From the NCBI GenBank assembly GCA_018812525.1, contig JAHJDE010000019.1, positions 1-39,809 of the forward strand: DNA of 39,809 bases, given 5' to 3'. Source of the DNA: Gammaproteobacteria bacterium. GTDB lineage: Bacteria; Pseudomonadota; Gammaproteobacteria; Chromatiales; Chromatiaceae. The notes below the pieces were generated by a model. The model saw only the letters and a program-made list of their open reading frames with translations, had not been told where the DNA came from and did no database searches. Each line of letters starts with the position of its first letter. The stretch's first letter is position 1. Below are positions 16,693 through 25,462 of the stretch, one piece after another. The position numbers and the translations under genes were made by a program.

Positions 16693-17679
16693 TCACTCCA
16701 CCATGATCTTGCGGACGCTGCCGAAACTTCTCAGCCAGGAGGAGGCGCCGGTCAGCTTCGCTGTCCCGGCATCTGCCTCCGCCTTGGTGGGGTAGCTCCC
16801 CTGGATCACGGCGTACATGGGCTTGTTGTCGCGCACGAAGCCGAACACGGCGATCCGGTCGGATGCGTTGAAATTCTTGATGAAGCGTTCCACTGCACCA
16901 AGCTGATTGGCGGCATAGACCTGAATGGTGAGATTCTTCTCCGGCTGGGACTTGATCCACTCGACGCTCTCGGCGGGTGTTGAAACCTTCACGACAGACG
17001 ACGCGGGCGGGGTTTCGCTGGGGGTGGGGACCTCCACCGGCGCGGCCTTGGCGCTACTGGTACTGGACTCGGCCCTTGCCTTTACCTTGCCTTTGGCGGC
17101 TGGCGCCACCGGTGCGGGCTTCGCCTCCTCCAGCTTGGCCAGGACCTTGGTCGCCTCTTCGGAACCGGCCTCGGCCGCCTTGCGGTACCAGCGCGTGGCC
17201 TCGTCCCTGTTCTGCTTGAGGCCCTGGCCGTGGTAGTAGAGGCTGCCGAGGTTGTAGGCGGCCTGGGGCACGCCCTGCTCAGCGGCCTTGCGCCACCACT
17301 GGGCGGCACGGAGGCGATCCTGTTCCACCCAGCGGCCGTGGTAATAGCGGTTACCCAGGTTGAACTGGGCCGGGGCATAACCGGCCTGGGCCGAACTGGT
17401 CAGCCAGGAGAGGGCGGAGAAGATGTCCTGCTCCACGCCTTCCCCGTTGGAATAGAGGGTGCTCAGATAGAACTGGGCCTGGACATTGCCCTTCTCGGCC
17501 AGGGGCTTCCAGAGTTCCAGGGATTTCTTGAAGTCGCCGGAGGCATAGGCCTGATGACCTTCCTGCATGGTGCCGGCGTCCGGGTCCACCGCCGCGCCCT
17601 CCGCATGGACCGGGGACCAGAGACAGAGGCTCAACGCAATTAACGACAGGATATAGCGAAACGGTTGGCTTCTCTGCAT
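16693..17679 (-). CDS. Exported Sel1-repeat protein with C-terminal SPOR domain
   Basis: 328 residues from ATG 17679 (MQRSQPFRYILSL), preceded by AGGA at eight bases; the ATG five codons earlier (17694) has its ribosome site too close. A Sec signal peptide ends near SPVHA. Three or four Sel1-type repeats follow (AQFYLSTLYSNGEGV, AQFNLGNRYYHGRWV, AAYNLGSLYYHGQGL), then an Ala/Pro/Lys linker and a SPOR domain of about 75 residues (LTIQVYAANQL...YAVIQGSYPTKAEADA). SPOR domains bind denuded peptidoglycan, so an envelope or septal role is likely. It interrupts the pantothenate genes and has no evident link with that pathway. Confidence 0.88.
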   Translation of the reverse strand: MQRSQPFRYILSLIALSLCLWSPVHAEGAAVDPDAGTMQEGHQAYASGDFKKSLELWKPLAEKGNVQAQFYLSTLYSNGEGVEQDIFSALSWLTSSAQAGYAPAQFNLGNRYYHGRWVEQDRLRAAQWWRKAAEQGVPQAAYNLGSLYYHGQGLKQNRDEATRWYRKAAEAGSEEATKVLAKLEEAKPAPVAPAAKGKVKARAESSTSSAKAAPVEVPTPSETPPASSVVKVSTPAESVEWIKSQPEKNLTIQVYAANQLGAVERFIKNFNASDRIAVFGFVRDNKPMYAVIQGSYPTKAEADAGTAKLTGASSWLRSFGSVRKIMVE

Positions 17680-17724
17680 ATTCAAAATCCTCATACTCCC
17701 GACTTCATGGATGGGGCAATGCTA

Positions 17725-18609
17725 TCAGAAAGTTGCCGCCGGCGTTGCTATCCCTGGCCCGCCCCGCTCCACCCGCAGATTATCGATCAGACGGGTCTTG
17801 CCCAGGCGGGCCGCCGCCAGCACGACCAGATGGGGCTCCCCCCGCACGGGAAGACAGAGGTCCTCGGCGCGGCGGATACTGACATAGTCCGGTCTGAACC
17901 CCGCCTCGTCCAGACGCAGCTTTGCCATCAGTTCCAGGGCGGGATAGTCATCGTCCCCTCGCCCCAGCGCCTCGGCCAGGGCCTGCAACTCCTGGTACAA
18001 GCGGGGGGCAAGCCGGCGCTCCGCTTCATTCATATACTGGTTGCGCGAACTCATCGCCAGGCCGGACGGTTCTCGCTCGGTCGCAACGCCGATGATCTCC
18101 ACCGGCATCGCCAGGTCGGCCACCATGCGCCGGATCACCATCAACTGCTGGAAATCCTTCTCGCCGAAGAAGGCCACATCGGGCCGGACCATATTGAAGA
18201 GCTTGCAGACCACCGTTGCGACGCCGGTAAAGTGGCCGGGGCGATAGGTCCCGCACAGGTCCTCGGAGAGATCGGGCACCCGGACCTCGGTATGCCCCGC
18301 CTGCCCTCCTGGATAGATGGTCTCCTCAGCGGGGATGAAGAGCAGGTCGTTTCCGAGCCCTTCCAGTAACGCCCTGTCCGCCGTCAGGGTACGGGGGTAG
18401 CTGGCCAGGTCCTCGCCCGCGCCGAACTGCATGGGGTTGACGAAGATACTGACCACCCGTCGGCCCCTGTACCCCTTGGCCTCGCGCACCAGCTTGAGAT
18501 GGCCCTCGTGGAGATTGCCCATGGTGGGAACGAAGAGGATGCGCTCCCCCGTCCGGCGCCAGTCCGCGACCTGCCGACGCAGGTCCTCCAGCCTTTCGAT
18601 ACAGATCAT
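17725..18609 (-). CDS. panC: Pantothenate synthetase
   Basis: 294 residues, slightly longer than E. coli PanC (283). It joins pantoate and beta-alanine with ATP. Visible motifs are PTMGNLHEGHLKLV, IFVNPMQFGAGEDL, GHFTGVATVVCKLFN, FFGEKDFQQL and the KMSKS-like loop GLAMSSRNQY. The ATG overlaps the panB stop by four bases, so the two are coupled. The downstream Sel1/SPOR gene is 45 bases away. Confidence 0.97.
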   Translation of the reverse strand: MICIERLEDLRRQVADWRRTGERILFVPTMGNLHEGHLKLVREAKGYRGRRVVSIFVNPMQFGAGEDLASYPRTLTADRALLEGLGNDLLFIPAEETIYPGGQAGHTEVRVPDLSEDLCGTYRPGHFTGVATVVCKLFNMVRPDVAFFGEKDFQQLMVIRRMVADLAMPVEIIGVATEREPSGLAMSSRNQYMNEAERRLAPRLYQELQALAEALGRGDDDYPALELMAKLRLDEAGFRPDYVSIRRAEDLCLPVRGEPHLVVLAAARLGKTRLIDNLRVERGGPGIATPAATF

Positions 18610-19400
18610 CGCAGCACCTGCTCCGCCTCGGGGAACGCCCCTCGGCGCACGTCATTGACATAGGCGGCCGCCGCCTCGGCGATGGAGCCCCGACCCTTGA
18701 GAAAATCCTTGGCAAAACGCGGCATCCGTGGCGTCAGGCCGAGCACGTCATAGAGTACCAGCACCTGGCCGTCGCAATCCCGCCCGGCGCCGATGCCGAT
18801 CACCGGGATACAGAGCCGACCGCTGATCTCCCGCGCCAGCTCCGCCGGCACGCACTCCAGGACCAGCATCTGGGCACCGGCCGCCTGCAGGGCCAGGGCA
18901 TCCTTGCGCATGGCCTCGGCGGAATCCCCGTCGGCGCCCTGCACCCGATAGCCACCCAGCCGATGCACCGACTGGGGCTGTAAGCCCAGGTGGGCACAGA
19001 CCGGCACACCCTGGCCGGAGAGGGACTTCACGGTATGGAGCTGGCTTTCGCCCCCCTCCAGCTTGACCATGTGGGCACCACCCTCCTTCATCAGCCGCGC
19101 GGCGGTAGCCAAGGCCTGGCCCGGTTCGGCATAGCTCATGAAAGGCATGTCGGCGATGAGGAAGGCACGGCCACGGGCGCGGGCCACGCAGGCAGTGTGA
19201 TAGACCATATGGTCGAGGGTGACCGGCAGTGTGCTGGAATGCCCCTGCACCACCATCCCCAGGGAATCCCCCACCAGCAGCACGTCCACCCCCGCCTGTT
19301 CCAGGGCGGGGACGAAACCGGCGTCGTAGCAGGTCAGCATGGCGATCTTCTCGCCATCCCGTTTCATGCGGGCCAGGGTTGATATGGTGACGTTTTTCAT
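18606..19400 (-). CDS. panB: 3-methyl-2-oxobutanoate hydroxymethyltransferase
   Basis: 264 residues, the E. coli length. It adds a hydroxymethyl group from methylene-tetrahydrofolate to ketoisovalerate, the first pantothenate step. The metal-binding DSLGMVVQGHSSTLPVTL, VKLEGG and GIGAGRDCDGQVLV segments are clear. It is first in the panB-panC pair. The 283-base region upstream contains an inverted-repeat element (19462-19642), leaving about 60 bases for its promoter, in which I see no convincing boxes. Confidence 0.97.
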   Translation of the reverse strand: MKNVTISTLARMKRDGEKIAMLTCYDAGFVPALEQAGVDVLLVGDSLGMVVQGHSSTLPVTLDHMVYHTACVARARGRAFLIADMPFMSYAEPGQALATAARLMKEGGAHMVKLEGGESQLHTVKSLSGQGVPVCAHLGLQPQSVHRLGGYRVQGADGDSAEAMRKDALALQAAGAQMLVLECVPAELAREISGRLCIPVIGIGAGRDCDGQVLVLYDVLGLTPRMPRFAKDFLKGRGSIAEAAAAYVNDVRRGAFPEAEQVLR

Positions 19401-19461
19401 CAGCCGATTGTTTCAGACCCAGGGGCTGGATTCAATGGAGCTATCAGGGCCACTTCATCTA

Positions 19462-19642
19462 AGGCGTCGAGCAAGAATAACTTGAACATCTTGCATCTCG
19501 TCTTCAGGCCATATTCGGCCGGATCTCAATCGCAAAATCCTCGACGTAGCGCTGCTACGCCTGCGGTTTTGCTCAATCGATTCGACCAAATCTGACCTAA
19601 ATCCGAGCGCAATAGTGTCCAATTTATTCTTGCTCGACGCCT
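19462..19642. mobile_element. 181-bp non-coding inverted-repeat element (MITE-like)
   Basis: The ends are a perfect 19-bp inverted repeat: AGGCGTCGAGCAAGAATAA at 19462-19480 and its complement at 19624-19642. The interior has a short CGTAGC-AGC-type central hairpin and no ORF. A diverged copy in the opposite orientation, with a different central hairpin, starts near 39634 and runs off the window. I find no convincing target-site duplication. Size, non-coding content and repetition suggest a miniature transposable element; the mobilising transposase is not here. Confidence 0.75.
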
Positions 19643-19683
19643 AACAGTCATCTGGGAAGAAAGATGAGGTTGCCCTGAGTCCT

Positions 19684-20157
19684 TCAGCCGATCCGCAGCC
19701 GATCCAGGGAGGCCAGGGCCTCGCCGCCGCTGATGTCAGGGGTGATCCGCAGCTCGATGGCATTGACGCCGGGGAGATCGACCCTGTAATCCTCGACCTC
19801 CCGGCTGGTCTCCGGCGGGCTGAAATGGAACTGCTGCCGCAGGATATCCCGGTAACTCAGGCCACCGTCGGTGGACCCTTTCAGGACGAATTCCTGGGTT
19901 CGCTGACGGGCCTGCTCGGTGAAGACCAGATGAATCCAGTGGACCGCCCGGGGCTGGTCGAACAGGAGGCGAAGGCACTGCTCCCCCGGACCGGCCGCCC
20001 GCCAGCCGCCCTCGGCGTCGAAGACCAGGGCGTTCTCGATGGGGTGTTCCGCCTGTTCGGAGGTCAGCTCCACCCGGGCCAGATGCTCCAGGTCCAGCCA
20101 CTCCCGTTGGGGAATGGTGGCACTGGGCGGGTTCGGGTCTATGATTGTCTTGCGCAT
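19684..20157 (-). CDS. Hypothetical protein, possible discoidin-like beta-sandwich
   Basis: 157 residues with no signal peptide. The pattern LRLLFDQPRAVHWIHLVFTE ... RTQEFVLKGSTDGGLSYR ... NAIELRITPDISGGEALASL resembles F5/8 type C (galactose-binding-like) beta-sandwich domains, where strands of this kind surround a ligand loop. I am unsure of the family. It stands alone on the minus strand between two repeat elements. Its function, partner and location cannot be read from the sequence. Confidence 0.65.
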   Translation of the reverse strand: MRKTIIDPNPPSATIPQREWLDLEHLARVELTSEQAEHPIENALVFDAEGGWRAAGPGEQCLRLLFDQPRAVHWIHLVFTEQARQRTQEFVLKGSTDGGLSYRDILRQQFHFSPPETSREVEDYRVDLPGVNAIELRITPDISGGEALASLDRLRIG

Positions 20158-20286
20158 GGATAGGGAGTCTCTTGCTTGTGAATAGATTCGACCACCCTAC
20201 CCGTTCCCAGGTTCCGGGGCCGCCACTACTGCCCTGCGATACCATCCATTTGACTCCGGACCCGATGCTTCGTAGTTTGTCGCCTT

Positions 20287-20427
20287 GTAACTATTCAGAT
20301 CGCCCCAAAAAATGCGATTTTTTGGGGCGACCAAAGGGGAGAGTAAGACTTCTCCCCTTTGGAAACCCCAAAAGCTGTGGAGTAACCATTCAGATCGCCC
20401 AAAAAGCCGGGCGACCTGAATAGTTAC
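20287..20427. repeat. Nested-hairpin repeat element upstream of dgt
   Basis: Outer inverted repeats GTAACTATTCAG (20287-20298) and CTGAATAGTTAC (20416-20427) extend inwards to 19 bp with one mismatch. Inside are two perfect 12-bp-stem hairpins: CGCCCCAAAAAA-TGCGA-TTTTTTGGGGCG (20301-20329) and CCAAAGGGGAGA with its complement (20331-20362). A direct, slightly changed copy of the end (GTAACCATTCAGATCGCCC) lies at about 20382-20400. The rest of the 298-base gap (20158-20455) shows nothing clear. The element ends 28 bases before dgt. Confidence 0.8.
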
Positions 20428-20455
20428 GTCGCCTTTAGAATCCGGGATAAGCCGA

Positions 20456-21817
20456 ATGTCCATGCAATGGCCGCGATTGTTGACGCGCAAGCGTCTGGGG
20501 TCCGATCAGGCGCCGAGCGAGAGCACGGCGCGGACCGACTTCCAGCGCGACTTCGACCGCATCGTCTTTTCCTCCGCCTTCCGCCGCATGCAGGACAAGA
20601 CCCAGATATTCCCCCTCTCCAAGATCGACTATGTGCGCACCCGCCTGACCCACAGCCTGGAGGCATCCAGCGTCGGCCGCTCCCTGGGCACCTTAGTGGG
20701 CGAGCAGATCATCGCCCGCCACGGACTGAAGGGTTACGAGGCCGCCGACATCGGCGCCATCTGCGCGGCGGCCTGCCTGGGGCACGACATCGGCAATCCG
20801 CCCTTCGGCCATTCGGGCGAGGACGCCATCCGCCACTGGGCGGTCTACGGCTCGGGGAAGGCGCGGGTGGCGGCGATACCGGGCCAGGGCCAGCGGGAGG
20901 ACTTCGTCAACTTCGAGGGCAACGCCCAGGGCTTCCGGGTCCTGACCCGGCTCCAGAACCGCGACAACCCCGGCGGCCTGCAACTGACCTGCGCCACCCT
21001 GGCGGCCTTTACCAAGTATCCCCGCGAATCCTATATCGGCGGCCATCTCGCCGGCGTCAGCGCCAGGAAGCAGGGCTTCGCCAGCGAGGATCGGGCGCTG
21101 TTCGAGTCAGTGGCCGAGGCGACCGGCCTGATCCGCCGCGACGAGCGCCATGCGGTCTGGCGCCGCCACCCACTGGCCTTTCTGGTGGAGGCGGCGGACG
21201 ACATCTGCTACCGGGTGATCGACATCGAGGACGGCTTCCGCCTGGGGCATGTGGGTTTCCATGAGGCCATCGCGTTGTTCCTGGCCATCCTGCCCGAGCC
21301 CGGCCAGCAACAGGCCCGGCTCAACCACATCGGCGGCGAGAAGGAGAAGATCGAATTCCTGCGCGCCAAGGTGATCAACCAGGCGGTCAGCGAGGCCATG
21401 TCCTGTTTCCTCGACGCCGAACAGGCGATCCTGGACGGCCGTTTCGACGAGCCGCTGCTGGACCAGATCCCCCACCGCGCCGAGATGGACGAGCTGATCC
21501 GAGTAGGCGCCAAAAGGCTTTATTGCGCCCCCGAGGTGGTAGAGATCGAGGCCGCCGGCTTCCAGGTCATGAGCGAGCTGCTGGAGCGCTTTATCCAGGT
21601 CCTCGACGACATCGCCATCCATGGCGACAAGGCCAAGCCCAAGAGCAAGATGACCGTGCGCCTGATACCGGAGCAGTTCATCGGCCCCGACCGCGCCCCT
21701 TCGAAGGATCTCTATACCCGGCTCCTGCGCCTGACCGACTTTGTCTCCGGCATGACCGACTCCTATGCCGTTTCCACCTACAAAAAACTGACGGGTATCT
21801 CCTTGCCCGTGGGATAA
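20456..21817 (+). CDS. dgt: dGTP triphosphohydrolase
   Basis: 453 residues. The HD-domain metal ligands are visible: His66 in RTRLTHSLE, His110-Asp111 in CLGHDIGNPPFGHSGE, and the late Asp in EAADDICYRVIDIEDG. The enzyme splits dGTP, and in related forms other dNTPs, into nucleoside and triphosphate, and so controls dNTP pools. The N-terminal start is uncertain: ATG 20456 and ATG 20462 are both possible and neither has a strong ribosome site. A nested-hairpin element lies directly upstream and an intrinsic terminator downstream. Confidence 0.95.
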   Translation: MSMQWPRLLTRKRLGSDQAPSESTARTDFQRDFDRIVFSSAFRRMQDKTQIFPLSKIDYVRTRLTHSLEASSVGRSLGTLVGEQIIARHGLKGYEAADIGAICAAACLGHDIGNPPFGHSGEDAIRHWAVYGSGKARVAAIPGQGQREDFVNFEGNAQGFRVLTRLQNRDNPGGLQLTCATLAAFTKYPRESYIGGHLAGVSARKQGFASEDRALFESVAEATGLIRRDERHAVWRRHPLAFLVEAADDICYRVIDIEDGFRLGHVGFHEAIALFLAILPEPGQQQARLNHIGGEKEKIEFLRAKVINQAVSEAMSCFLDAEQAILDGRFDEPLLDQIPHRAEMDELIRVGAKRLYCAPEVVEIEAAGFQVMSELLERFIQVLDDIAIHGDKAKPKSKMTVRLIPEQFIGPDRAPSKDLYTRLLRLTDFVSGMTDSYAVSTYKKLTGISLPVG

Positions 21818-21876
21818 GCGCCCACTGTTGGGTTTGTTCGGTGCTTCCTGCACCTCACCCCTCCGGGGCTTGCGCG

Positions 21877-21900
21877 AAAAACCGCTCCCGGCGGTTTTTT
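21877..21900 (+). terminator. Intrinsic terminator downstream of dgt
   Basis: AAAAACCGC, loop TCCCG, then GCGGTTTTTT form a compact GC stem with a T-run, 60 bases after the dgt stop. A second small hairpin GGCGG-AAATA-CCGCC follows, then CTAACCCAACCTACA, part of a common GTTGGGTT repeat. Confidence 0.75.
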
Positions 21901-21966
21901 CGGCGGAAATACCGCCTAACCCAACCTACAAGGCTGGGTTAATCCTGTCTCCAATGGTATTGAAGA

Positions 21967-22737
21967 ATGACCGAACCCTCTGAAGGCTATCAGCGCCGCT
22001 TTGGCGGCATTGCGCGAGTCTACGGCCCGGAGGCCCTGACCCGCTTCTCGGCCGCCCATGTGCTGGTGATCGGCATCGGGGGGGTGGGTTCCTGGGCGGT
22101 GGAGGCCCTGGCGCGGAGCGGTATAGGCGCCCTGACCCTGATCGATCTGGACCAGATTGCCGAGTCCAATATCAACCGCCAGCTCCACGCCATCGAGCCC
22201 GATCTGGGCAAGGCCAAGGTGGTCGCCATGGCGGAGCGGATCGCGCTGATCAACCCGGCCTGCCGGGTCGAGGCGCTGGAGACCTTTCTCGAACAGGACA
22301 ACATCGAACGCCTGGTTCATGAGGGCCATGACTTCGTGCTCGACTGCATCGACAACTTCCGCGTCAAGGCGGCCCTGATCGCCCACTGCCGCCGCCGGAA
22401 GATCCGGATCATCACAATCGGCGGGGCCGGCGGACGGGTCGATCCAAGCCAGATCCGGCAGGGCGATCTGAGCCGCACCGAACATGACCCCCTCCTGTCG
22501 CGCACCCGGAAACTCCTGCGCCAGGACTACGGATTCCCCCGCAATCCCAAGCGGCGCTTTCTCGTCCCCTGTGTCTATTCGGTGGAGCAGCCTCGCCCGC
22601 CCCTCTCAGCCGAAAGTTGCGAACGGCACGAAGGGGGCCTCAACTGCGCCGGCTTCGGCTCAGTCATGACCCTGACGGCGGCCATGGGGCTCTTTGCCGT
22701 CGCCCAGGTCTTGAACAGGCTGAATGAAGCGAAATAG
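21967..22737 (+). CDS. tcdA: tRNA threonylcarbamoyladenosine dehydratase
   Basis: 256 residues of the ThiF/E1-like family. The ATP-binding loop GIGGVGSWAVEAL (36-48) and IDLDQIAESNINRQL are intact. YQRRFGGIARVYG at the start and VYSVEQPRPP are typical of TcdA (CsdL). It dehydrates t6A37 of tRNA to the cyclic form, which aids decoding of ANN codons. In E. coli it works with the CsdA-CsdE sulfur relay; neither is in the window. It follows dgt after a terminator and so should have its own promoter, which I cannot place. Confidence 0.93.
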   Translation: MTEPSEGYQRRFGGIARVYGPEALTRFSAAHVLVIGIGGVGSWAVEALARSGIGALTLIDLDQIAESNINRQLHAIEPDLGKAKVVAMAERIALINPACRVEALETFLEQDNIERLVHEGHDFVLDCIDNFRVKAALIAHCRRRKIRIITIGGAGGRVDPSQIRQGDLSRTEHDPLLSRTRKLLRQDYGFPRNPKRRFLVPCVYSVEQPRPPLSAESCERHEGGLNCAGFGSVMTLTAAMGLFAVAQVLNRLNEAK

Positions 22738-22747
22738 GGGTCTAAGA

Positions 22748-22782
22748 GATGTAGGATGTGGTGAGCGATAGCGAACCGCATC
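22748..22782. repeat. Short interspersed repeat of the GTAGGATG...GAACCGCATC type
   Basis: GATGTGGTGAGCGATAGCGA followed by ACCGCATC forms an imperfect hairpin with arms GATGTGGT and ACCGCATC. It matches a repeat type common between genes in gammaproteobacteria. It lies between the convergent tcdA and GH17-GT2 genes. Confidence 0.5.
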
Positions 22783-22834
22783 ATAAAGGCACGTATGTAG
22801 TGGGTAGGCGCGACGGGGGGATTGTCGCCGTTTG

Positions 22835-25462
22835 TCAGCCCTCCGCCGCCTCCGGGGTTCTATTTTGAAAGCCCGGCCCGATCAGCCGGGCCGGCAGGCG
22901 GGGCATGCCGCTGACCAGGGAGACCAGGAGGGCTGCGCCGTAGGGGATGGCCTGAATGCCGAGCATCCAGATCCAGGCGAGGCGCTCCCGTTCCTGCTCC
23001 TCCGTCATCCAATGGACGCCGCTTGCGGCAAGCAGGAGGGCGATGAGGAGGAGGGTTTCCTCCCGCGCGGCCATGATGGCCTTCCAGATGGCTGCGGTGT
23101 CGGCCTGCTTCGGGGTGCGGAAGAAGGGGATACTGCGGGTGACCAGGCCGGCCAGCACAGCGCGGGCAATGGTATGGGAGAGGGCAAGCCCTGCCACCGC
23201 TGCTGCCAGGGTCTGGCGTAGGCTGGCCTCGACATTGGTCCGGTAGAGGAAGAAGAGCTTGCTCAGCTTGAACACGAACAGGGAGAGGGGCAAGGCAGAG
23301 TAGATGAGCTGCGGCGCATTGAAATACTGGGGCAGGGCGATGATGGCCAGGGACCAGTAGAGTGCCGCCAGATTGAAGATCAGGTTGATGCCATCGGCAA
23401 TCCAGGGCAGCCAGCCGGCTATGAAGTGGTAGCGCTGGCCGGCGCGCAGTTTGCAGTGGTTGCCGCCGAAGAGCTGGCTGGCGTGGTGCTTGAGGATCTG
23501 GATGGCGCCGTATGCCCAGCGGTAGCGCTGTTTCTTGAAGTCGGTGAAGGTATCGGGCATCAGACCCTGGCCATAGCTGTTGGCGATGTAGGTGGCCTCG
23601 TAGCCCTCCTCGAACACCCGCAGCCCCAGCTCGGCATCTTCCGTGATGGTCCACTCGCCCCACTTGCCCACGTCTTCCAGGACCTTGCGCCGCACCATGG
23701 TCATGGTGCCGTGCTGGATGATGGCGTTGCGCTCGTTGCGTGTGACCATGCCGATGTGGAAGAAGCCCCGGTATTCCGCGTAGCACATGGCCTTGAAGGC
23801 GTTCTCCTTGCTGTCCCGATAGTCCTGGGGGGCCTGGACCACGGCGATCTTCTCGCTGTTGAACTGGGGCACCAGGTCGCGCAGCCAATTGGCTGTGACC
23901 TGATAATCGCTGTCGATGACCGCGATGATCTCTGCCTCGGGGTGGGTTTCGGTCAAAGCGAAGTTGAGGGCACCCGCCTTGTAGCCCGCCAGTGGGGCCT
24001 TGTGGAAGAAGCGGAAGCGTTCACCGAGCTGGGTGCAATGGGCCTCCACCGGCTGCCATACCGCCGGGTCCTTGGTGTTGTTGTCGATGACAATGACTTC
24101 GAAATTGGGGTAGTCCAGCCGCGACAGGGCATCCAGGGTCTCCTTCATCATATCCGGCGGCTCGTTGTAGGCCGGGACGTGGACGGAGACCATCGGCAGG
24201 AGCCTGTCGTCGACCCGCATCAGCTTCAGGGACCGGCGGCGGCTGTGGACCCAGATCGCCTCGGCCCATTCGTGGGCCTCCGCCAGCAGCACCAGGATGA
24301 CCCCGATCATGCCGATCATGAGCAATATGCCCACCACGGCGGTGTCGATGGTCTGGTATTGAATGAGGAAGTCATAGGCCACCCAAACCGCCAGGGTCGA
24401 TGCGGCAAAGGAGATGATGGCGAGGAAGCTGCGGCCGCGCACGTTGAGGGTGCCGCTGTCGATGAAGAGGAAGCCCAGGGTGATGGCGGCAATCAGCACC
24501 GAAATGGCAGCCAGGGCCTTCCATTGGGGCGTCTGGACGATGGGGGCCTGGAGCTCGAACTTGGGCTGGCGCTGCACATCCCAGACCCCCCAGTAGGCGC
24601 CGACGGCCCCCTCCAGCTTGCGTTTCCAGGGTTGGTCGAAGGCCTCCATGATATAGAAGGTGAAGTTTTCCTGAATGGCCCGATCGATGAAACGGCGCAG
24701 GAAGATGGCCTGGTTGGCCAGGGAGGCCTCGGCCTGCTTGCGGCTGCGGCCATAGCTGGGCCAGCCGACTTCGCTGATGACGATGGACTTGCCGGGGAAG
24801 GCCTTTTTCAGTTCATCCATCCTCATCAGGATGTAGTCGATGGAGCGGCCCAGAGAGATCCCTTCCCAGAAGGGCAGCATGTGTACCGCAATGAAGTCCA
24901 CATGCTCGACCAGCTTCGGGTTTTTGAGCCAGACGTGCCAGGGCTCGGCCGTGCTGATGGGGATCTGGAGTTCCTGGCGCGCCCGGTCCAGGTAGGGGAT
25001 CATCTGATCCGCGGTCAGATCTGCCCGCAGGATAGCCTCGTTGCCGACGATGCCGCGCACCACGTTACTGCGGTTGGCCTTGGCCACCTCGATGAAGCGC
25101 TCCAGCTCGATCTTGTTCTTGGCCTCGTTCTTTTCCAGCCAGGCGCCCAGGGTCACGTTGATGTCATGGGCGAGGGCGAGTCTCGGCACCTCGGCAAAGA
25201 CCCCCTCGACCGTATAGGTGCGGATGGCGTGGCTACGACCGGCGAGCAGGGCGAGATCCTGGTCGATCTCTTGCGCCGAGGGATACTTCTTGTACATGGG
25301 ATCGTGCTGCATCCGCATGGGCGAGAAGGAGAAACCCGGAATGATCGTGGGCCAGGCGGGTTCCTGGTCGGGGCGGTTGATGTAGGCCCAGATGCCGACG
25401 GTGACGAGGGCGATGAGGGTGGTGATGAGGGTGGCGACGAAGTGGTGGTGGCCTTTGCTCAT
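22835..25462 (-). CDS. GH17-GT2 fusion, beta-1,3-glucan synthase-like (NdvB type)
   Basis: 875 residues. Membrane segment 8-27, then an extracytoplasmic GH17 domain with the usual two glutamates: Glu142 in GIVGNEAI (acid/base) and Glu231 in VISEVGWPSYG (nucleophile). Membrane segments lie at about 314-335, 345-363 and 373-394, followed by a cytoplasmic family 2 glycosyltransferase: VHVPAYNEPP (429-437), DSD (517-519), TED (607-609), QRYRW (645-649). Several C-terminal membrane helices follow. The architecture matches Pseudomonas NdvB, which makes periplasmic beta-1,3-linked cyclic glucans; all catalytic residues appear present. The product here could be osmoregulatory periplasmic or exported glucan. 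The gene is single, with no OpgGH-like partner visible. Confidence 0.88.
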   Translation of the reverse strand: MSKGHHHFVATLITTLIALVTVGIWAYINRPDQEPAWPTIIPGFSFSPMRMQHDPMYKKYPSAQEIDQDLALLAGRSHAIRTYTVEGVFAEVPRLALAHDINVTLGAWLEKNEAKNKIELERFIEVAKANRSNVVRGIVGNEAILRADLTADQMIPYLDRARQELQIPISTAEPWHVWLKNPKLVEHVDFIAVHMLPFWEGISLGRSIDYILMRMDELKKAFPGKSIVISEVGWPSYGRSRKQAEASLANQAIFLRRFIDRAIQENFTFYIMEAFDQPWKRKLEGAVGAYWGVWDVQRQPKFELQAPIVQTPQWKALAAISVLIAAITLGFLFIDSGTLNVRGRSFLAIISFAASTLAVWVAYDFLIQYQTIDTAVVGILLMIGMIGVILVLLAEAHEWAEAIWVHSRRRSLKLMRVDDRLLPMVSVHVPAYNEPPDMMKETLDALSRLDYPNFEVIVIDNNTKDPAVWQPVEAHCTQLGERFRFFHKAPLAGYKAGALNFALTETHPEAEIIAVIDSDYQVTANWLRDLVPQFNSEKIAVVQAPQDYRDSKENAFKAMCYAEYRGFFHIGMVTRNERNAIIQHGTMTMVRRKVLEDVGKWGEWTITEDAELGLRVFEEGYEATYIANSYGQGLMPDTFTDFKKQRYRWAYGAIQILKHHASQLFGGNHCKLRAGQRYHFIAGWLPWIADGINLIFNLAALYWSLAIIALPQYFNAPQLIYSALPLSLFVFKLSKLFFLYRTNVEASLRQTLAAAVAGLALSHTIARAVLAGLVTRSIPFFRTPKQADTAAIWKAIMAAREETLLLIALLLAASGVHWMTEEQERERLAWIWMLGIQAIPYGAALLVSLVSGMPRLPARLIGPGFQNRTPEAAEG

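Noticed and set aside
19457-19647. Target-site duplication around the 181-bp element
   Set aside because: Flanks read ATCTA on the left and AACAG on the right, with no convincing direct repeat.
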